DNA of 12,019 nucleotides, from positions 1 to 12,019 of the forward strand of contig CALCBL010000118.1 of the NCBI GenBank assembly GCA_937897495.1, given 5' to 3'. This document shows, in pieces, positions 7,626 through 12,019 of the stretch. The notes under the pieces were generated by a model, which worked only from the letters and a program-made list of their open reading frames with translations, had not been told where the DNA came from and made no database searches. Numbering within the stretch: the stretch's first letter is position 1; every line of letters begins with the position of its first letter. Position numbers and translations under genes: made by a program. The DNA comes from an uncultured Burkholderiales bacterium. Its GTDB lineage: Bacteria > Pseudomonadota > Gammaproteobacteria > Burkholderiales > Burkholderiaceae_C.

Positions 7626-8684
7626 ATGAAAAAAATCAATCTCGGCACGTCAGACCTTCAGGTCACGCCCATCTGTTTGGGCACCATGACCTTTGGTGAA
7701 CAAGTGGCAGAAAAAGAAGCCCACTCAATTTTGGACCGCTCTCTAGAATTGGGTGTGAACTTCTTGGACACAGCAGAAATGTATTCTGTGCCTGCCAAAG
7801 CCGAAACTTGCGGATCGACTGAAAGTATTTTGGGCAATTGGTTTTCCAACAAGCCTGGCACACGCCAAAAAGTGGTACTGGCTACCAAAGTGGCGGGCCC
7901 TTCTAGAGGCATGCCTTGGGTTCGCGAAGGCACAGGCATGACGGCGCAAGACATTTTGAATTCATGCGATGCCAGTCTCAAGCGCTTGCAAACAGATGTC
8001 ATCGACTTGTATCAAATTCACTGGCCAGAACGACATGTGCCTGCTTTTGGCTCGATGTATTTCGATCCTACCAAGGCCGCCATTGAAACGGCCATTCATG
8101 AGCAACTCGAGGCGATGGCCAAGTTGGTCAAGGCGGGCAAGGTTCGTTACATCGGCCTTTCTAACGAAACGCCATACGGTACACACGAGTTCGTTAGGTT
8201 GGCCGAGCAACATGGCCTGCCTCGTGCCATGACCGTTCAAAATCCTTATTGCTTGGTGAATCGCACGTTTGACAATGCGATGGATGAAACATGCCATCGT
8301 TTGGGTGTTTCTTTGCTGGCGTACTCTCCCTTGGGTTTTGGCTCTTTAACTGGTAAATACGACCTAACGGGCTTGGAGGGAGAGGGCGCGCCCATGGGTC
8401 GCTTGTCTAAGTATGAGTCCGTCCGCAAACAACGTTGGGCACGCCCAAGCACCTTGGACGCGGCGCGTTTGTACAACCAATTGGCGCGTGACAATGGCAT
8501 GACGCCCACCCAAATGGCGCTTGCGTTTTGCTATACCCGTTGGTCGGTGGCCAGCACCATCATTGGTGTGACGTCTGTGGCGCAATTGGAAGAGGATGTC
8601 AAAGTTTGGGGCACCGAATTGTCGACCCAAATATTGGCCGAAATTGATGAAATTCGATTGACTCACCGCGATCCTGCAACCTGA
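7626..8684 (+). CDS. Tas-like aldo/keto reductase
   Basis: 352 residues, close in length to E. coli Tas (346). It shares LGTMTFGEQ at 18-26, TAEMYSVP at 49-56, SLKRLQTD at 117-124, IHWPER at 131-136, YIGLSNET at 175-182, VQNPY and LLAYSPLGFG with that protein. The family reduces aldehydes or ketones with NADPH on a TIM barrel. The catalytic tetrad is intact: D48, Y53, K88 and H132. The physiological substrate is unknown; Tas itself was named for suppressing tyrosine auxotrophy under starvation, and its true role is unsettled. The ATG at 7626 is preceded by an A/T-rich stretch with no clear Shine-Dalgarno. The 94 bp upstream holds TTTACA at 7580-7585 as a possible -35 but no good -10. plsY follows after 29 bp, so the two may share a transcript. 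Confidence 0.9.
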   Translation: MKKINLGTSDLQVTPICLGTMTFGEQVAEKEAHSILDRSLELGVNFLDTAEMYSVPAKAETCGSTESILGNWFSNKPGTRQKVVLATKVAGPSRGMPWVREGTGMTAQDILNSCDASLKRLQTDVIDLYQIHWPERHVPAFGSMYFDPTKAAIETAIHEQLEAMAKLVKAGKVRYIGLSNETPYGTHEFVRLAEQHGLPRAMTVQNPYCLVNRTFDNAMDETCHRLGVSLLAYSPLGFGSLTGKYDLTGLEGEGAPMGRLSKYESVRKQRWARPSTLDAARLYNQLARDNGMTPTQMALAFCYTRWSVASTIIGVTSVAQLEEDVKVWGTELSTQILAEIDEIRLTHRDPAT

Positions 8685-8713
8685 TCTTTGAGTCAAATTG
8701 AAGCGAGATTCTG

Positions 8714-9367
8714 ATGCCTGAAAATTTAATGGATGTCATGCAACACCCACTGAGCGTGGTGGTGTTGGCTTACCTGCTGGGCTCTTTGAGTTTTGCTGTC
8801 ATTGTGAGCAAGTTCATGGGCTTGTCCGATCCGCGCTCTTACGGCAGTAAGAACCCAGGTGCCACCAATGTTTTGCGATCTGGCAACAAAAAAGCGGCAG
8901 TTTTAACTTTGTTGTTTGATGCTATGAAGGGCTGCGCACCTGTGGCGGTGTTGCTTCATTATGGCGCGGCTTACGGCTTGACAGAAGGCGTTGCCGCCGC
9001 CGCCGGGCTGGCTGCATTTTTAGGCCATTTGTACCCTGTCTTTTTTAAATTTGAAGGCGGCAAAGGCGTGGCCACTGCTTTGGGCGTTTTGACGGGTATT
9101 TCTCCTTTGTTGGGCTTGGCCGTGGCCATCACTTGGCTTGGCATTGCTTGGTACTTCAGGTACTCTTCATTGGCCGCTTTGTTGGCGGCTGTTTTGGCGC
9201 CTGTTTATTACGCGATGGCGGCAGACGGTCCGTTGTGGGATTTCAACGGCGCCATCTTTGGCATGCTGTGTGTCATGGGTATTTTGTTGGTCTGGCGGCA
9301 CCGAGACAATGTGAACCGTTTGCTTGCAGGCACTGAGACAAAGTTGGGCGCTAAAAAAGTTAACTGA
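8714..9367 (+). CDS. plsY: Acyl-phosphate:glycerol-3-phosphate acyltransferase PlsY
   Basis: 217 residues. An inner-membrane enzyme that transfers an acyl chain from acyl-phosphate (made by PlsX) to glycerol-3-phosphate, giving lysophosphatidate, the first committed phospholipid intermediate. About five hydrophobic segments are visible, at roughly 12-34, 62-82, 92-112, 122-148 and 153-195. The conserved motifs are a serine-containing loop GSLSFA at 23-28, GSKNPGATNVLR at 44-55, and GHLYPVFFKFEGGKGVAT at 104-121. The start is the ATG at 8714; only a weak GCGAG precedes it, and ATG codons at residues 6 and 9 are less likely alternatives. It lies 29 bp after the reductase. A strong hairpin terminator follows 21 bp after its stop. 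Confidence 0.95.
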   Translation: MPENLMDVMQHPLSVVVLAYLLGSLSFAVIVSKFMGLSDPRSYGSKNPGATNVLRSGNKKAAVLTLLFDAMKGCAPVAVLLHYGAAYGLTEGVAAAAGLAAFLGHLYPVFFKFEGGKGVATALGVLTGISPLLGLAVAITWLGIAWYFRYSSLAALLAAVLAPVYYAMAADGPLWDFNGAIFGMLCVMGILLVWRHRDNVNRLLAGTETKLGAKKVN

Positions 9368-9388
9368 TTTTTTGGCGAACCGTGAAGC

Positions 9389-9420
9389 ATTAAAAAAGCG
9401 CCCGTGGGCGCTTTTTTAAT
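9389..9420. terminator. Bidirectional intrinsic terminator between plsY and yajQ
   Basis: A perfect 15-bp inverted repeat: ATTAAAAAAGCGCCC (9389-9403), a two-base centre GT, and GGGCGCTTTTTTAAT (9406-9420). The core GCGCCC/GGGCGC stem is followed by six T on the plus strand and, by symmetry, six U in minus-strand transcripts. It can therefore end plsY and yajQ transcripts. The yajQ stop TAA lies inside the repeat at 9418-9416. Confidence 0.9.
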
Positions 9421-9901
9421 CTCGAAAATTGTTAAAGCTGATGGGTATCTCGGTGATGTCTTTTCGCAGCAAGGCCATGGCGGCTTGCAGATCATCCCGC
9501 TTGGCGCCCGTTACGCGCACGGCATCGCCTTGAATGGAGGCCTGCACTTTCAGCTTGCTTTCTTTCAACAACTTTTGAATTTTTTTGCTGTCCTCAGTTT
9601 CAATGCCATTGCGAACTTTCAAAACCTGCTTGACTTTGTCGCCGCCCATTTTTTGCACGTCGCCTTTGTCTAGGAAGCGCACATCGACCCCGCGCTTGGC
9701 CATTTTGTTCAGCAACACTTCGTCTATTTGAGTGAGTTGAAAGTCAGCATCGCCAAACAAAGTGATTTCTTTGTCTTTCAATTCGATGGCGGCAGAAGTG
9801 CCTTTGAAGTCAAAGCGAGTGGCAATTTCTTTGGCGGTGGTGTCAACCGCGTTTCTTACTTCAACCAAGTTAGGTTCGCAAACGGTGTCAAAAGATGGCA
9901 T
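9416..9901 (-). CDS. yajQ: YajQ family nucleotide-binding protein (DUF520)
   Basis: 161 residues from the ATG at 9901 (E. coli YajQ 163), starting [12 protein letters not shown] as in the family and containing the signature RFDFKGT at 29-35. The frame continues up to a TTG at 9913, which would add four residues and is not expected. YajQ proteins are small cytosolic proteins of two ferredoxin-like domains that bind nucleotides. A Xanthomonas homologue has been reported to bind cyclic di-GMP and act with a transcription factor; whether this one does is not known. No clear Shine-Dalgarno precedes the ATG. It is divergent from murB across 40 bp and convergent with plsY. Its last codon and stop merge into the shared terminator. 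Confidence 0.93.
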   Translation of the reverse strand: MPSFDTVCEPNLVEVRNAVDTTAKEIATRFDFKGTSAAIELKDKEITLFGDADFQLTQIDEVLLNKMAKRGVDVRFLDKGDVQKMGGDKVKQVLKVRNGIETEDSKKIQKLLKESKLKVQASIQGDAVRVTGAKRDDLQAAMALLRKDITEIPISFNNFRD

Positions 9902-9905
9902 GGGG

Positions 9906-9935
9906 TTCAACAATCAAGTCAGAGAATGCGACAAT
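9906..9935 (+). promoter_or_regulatory. Possible extended -10 promoter of murB (near-leaderless)
   Basis: TGCGACAAT at 9927-9935 matches the extended -10 form (TG, one base, then GACAAT with 4 of 6 to TATAAT). A weak -35, TTCAAC at 9906-9911, lies 18 bases upstream. Only six bases separate the -10 from the ATG at 9942, so transcription would start at or next to the A of the start codon. The absence of a Shine-Dalgarno fits this. Confidence 0.45.
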
Positions 9936-9939
9936 TCTC
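9922..9939. repeat. Inverted repeat GAGAAT-N6-ATTCTC in the yajQ/murB intergenic region
   Basis: A perfect 6-bp inverted repeat with a GCGACA spacer overlaps the proposed murB -10 and ends two bases before the murB ATG. It could be an operator in DNA or a small hairpin in the yajQ leader, or chance; nothing in the sequence decides. Confidence 0.3.
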
Positions 9940-9941
9940 CC

Positions 9942-10982
9942 ATGAACGTGACCCAAAACGTACCCCTTCAGTCTTACAACAGCTTTGGCATCGTGGCCAA
10001 GGCCTATTCTTTGGTGCGAATTCGCTCTGAGGCAGACGCCATTGAGGCGCAAAAAAACCTCGAAAATTGGCATGAAGGGCATTGTGTTTTGGGCGGCGGC
10101 AGCAACATTGTGTTAACCGGCGATGTGAAGCCTCTTGTGCTCAAAGTTGAAATTTTGGGCAAGCGCTTGGTGTCTGAAACCCAGAAAGCCTGGATTGTGG
10201 AGGCGGGAGCCGGTGAGGACTGGCATGAGTTTGTGGCTTGGACTTTGTCTCAAGGCTGGCCAGGCCTTGAAAACATGGCCCTGATTCCTGGCTCTGTGGG
10301 CGCCTCACCTGTCCAAAACATTGGCGCTTATGGTGTTGAGCTTCAAGATCGGTTTGACGCCTTAGATGCACTCGATTTGGTCACGGGTCAAATATTCACA
10401 CTCAACGCTGCGCAGTGCGCTTTTGGCTACCGTGATTCAGTCTTCAAGCACGCCAGCAGTGGCCCCAACGGCATTGGCTTGGGAGGTCGCGCCTTGATTT
10501 TGCGTGTCCGTTTTAATTTACCTAAAGCGTGGAAGCCCGTGGTGGGCTATTTGGACCTGGAACGCAAAATGGCCGATTCGGGCATTGCCAATCCGAGTGC
10601 CCAACACATATTTGATTGGGTCTGTGAAATTCGCCGCCACAAATTACCCGATCCCAAAGTCTTGGGCAATGCTGGTAGCTTCTTTAAAAACCCCACCGTC
10701 ACGCCAGAGCAATGCGCTGACATCATTGCCCGCGATCCCAAGGTGGTGCACTACCCCATGCCCGACGGCAGCATCAAATTGGCTGCAGGGTGGCTGATTG
10801 ATGCCTGCGGCTGGAAAGGCAAGAGCGTGGGCAATGCCGCTGTTTATGAAAAGCAAGCCCTGGTCTTGGTGAACCGAGGAGGCGCCACGGGCGGCGAAGT
10901 GGTCACCCTTGCCAAGGCCATTCAGACCAGCGTGTACGAACGATTCGGCATTCGCTTAGAACCCGAACCGGTCGTGATTTAA
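9942..10982 (+). CDS. murB: UDP-N-acetylenolpyruvoylglucosamine reductase (type I)
   Basis: 346 residues (E. coli MurB 342). A cytosolic FAD enzyme that reduces UDP-GlcNAc-enolpyruvate with NADPH to UDP-N-acetylmuramate, the second committed step of peptidoglycan precursor synthesis. The FAD-binding region shows LGGGSNIVLTGD at 50-61 and IPGSVGASPVQNIGAYG at 115-131. Catalytic residues are visible: R164 in GYRDSVFK, S246 in GNAGSFFKNP as the proton donor, and E340 in LEPEP. Y203 in GYLDLE fits the type I tyrosine. The open frame runs back to 9762 through yajQ, but family alignment (NVPLQSYNSFG) points to the ATG at 9942. No Shine-Dalgarno is visible; transcription may begin at the start codon. 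It is divergent from yajQ by 40 bp, and its stop is 3 bp from the convergent argG stop. Confidence 0.96.
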   Translation: MNVTQNVPLQSYNSFGIVAKAYSLVRIRSEADAIEAQKNLENWHEGHCVLGGGSNIVLTGDVKPLVLKVEILGKRLVSETQKAWIVEAGAGEDWHEFVAWTLSQGWPGLENMALIPGSVGASPVQNIGAYGVELQDRFDALDALDLVTGQIFTLNAAQCAFGYRDSVFKHASSGPNGIGLGGRALILRVRFNLPKAWKPVVGYLDLERKMADSGIANPSAQHIFDWVCEIRRHKLPDPKVLGNAGSFFKNPTVTPEQCADIIARDPKVVHYPMPDGSIKLAAGWLIDACGWKGKSVGNAAVYEKQALVLVNRGGATGGEVVTLAKAIQTSVYERFGIRLEPEPVVI

Positions 10983-10985
10983 AGC

Positions 10986-12019
<1,034 letters not shown>

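Noticed and set aside
8658..8687. TTGACT followed by TGATCT as a plsY promoter
   Set aside because: The -10 matches at only two of six positions. Cotranscription with the reductase 29 bp upstream is simpler.
7589..8695. TGACTCAA (7589-7596) and its complement TTGAGTCA (8688-8695) before the reductase and plsY as a shared operator
   Set aside because: Two 8-base matches in about 1 kb of A/T-rich gaps are too little; flanking bases do not extend the similarity.
9762..9941. 60-codon extension of MurB upstream of 9942
   Set aside because: It runs antisense through yajQ, and MurB proteins begin around the NVPLQSYNSFG segment. The open frame is incidental.

Overview
The window looks like ordinary chromosomal housekeeping DNA from a betaproteobacterium, most likely Burkholderiales/Comamonadaceae (for example a Limnohabitans- or Rhodoferax-like freshwater lineage). 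This rests on how the PepN, RF2, MurB, YajQ and type II ArgG proteins read and on base composition near half G+C by eye. The family placement is recognition from memory, not a search. Coding density is very high, and no stretch over 300 bases lacks a gene. I see no tRNA, rRNA, CRISPR array, insertion sequence, integrase or phage gene.

Left part, minus strand (1-5750): in transcription order, an alpha/beta hydrolase, prfB (release factor 2), pepN (aminopeptidase N) and fbp (fructose-1,6-bisphosphatase, its C-terminus cut by the window edge). The gaps are 67, 50 and 14 bp, so at least prfB-pepN-fbp could be one transcript. prfB is split over two frames by a classical autoregulatory +1 frameshift site and must be read as one 367-residue protein. 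An imperfect hairpin abuts its stop codon.

Centre, plus strand (5777-9367): an AMP-forming acyl-CoA synthetase, starting only 26 bp from the divergent hydrolase, then a Tas-type aldo/keto reductase and plsY (acyl-phosphate:glycerol-3-phosphate acyltransferase). A perfect 15-bp inverted repeat with flanking A and T runs closes the plsY side and also contains the stop codon of the convergent yajQ.

Right part: yajQ (minus) and murB (plus) diverge across 40 bp. murB has an extended -10-like element placed so that its mRNA would be nearly leaderless. murB then converges on argG (minus, N-terminus cut by the window edge), with only 3 bp between the two stop codons.

Functionally the genes cover translation termination, peptide turnover, gluconeogenesis, acyl activation and phospholipid synthesis, peptidoglycan precursor synthesis and arginine synthesis. 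They do not form one pathway. The points worth a second look are regulatory and architectural: the recoding site, shared or overlapping promoters and starts, possible leaderless starts, a terminator doubling as a stop codon, and a 3-bp convergent junction. I found no convincing previously undescribed system.
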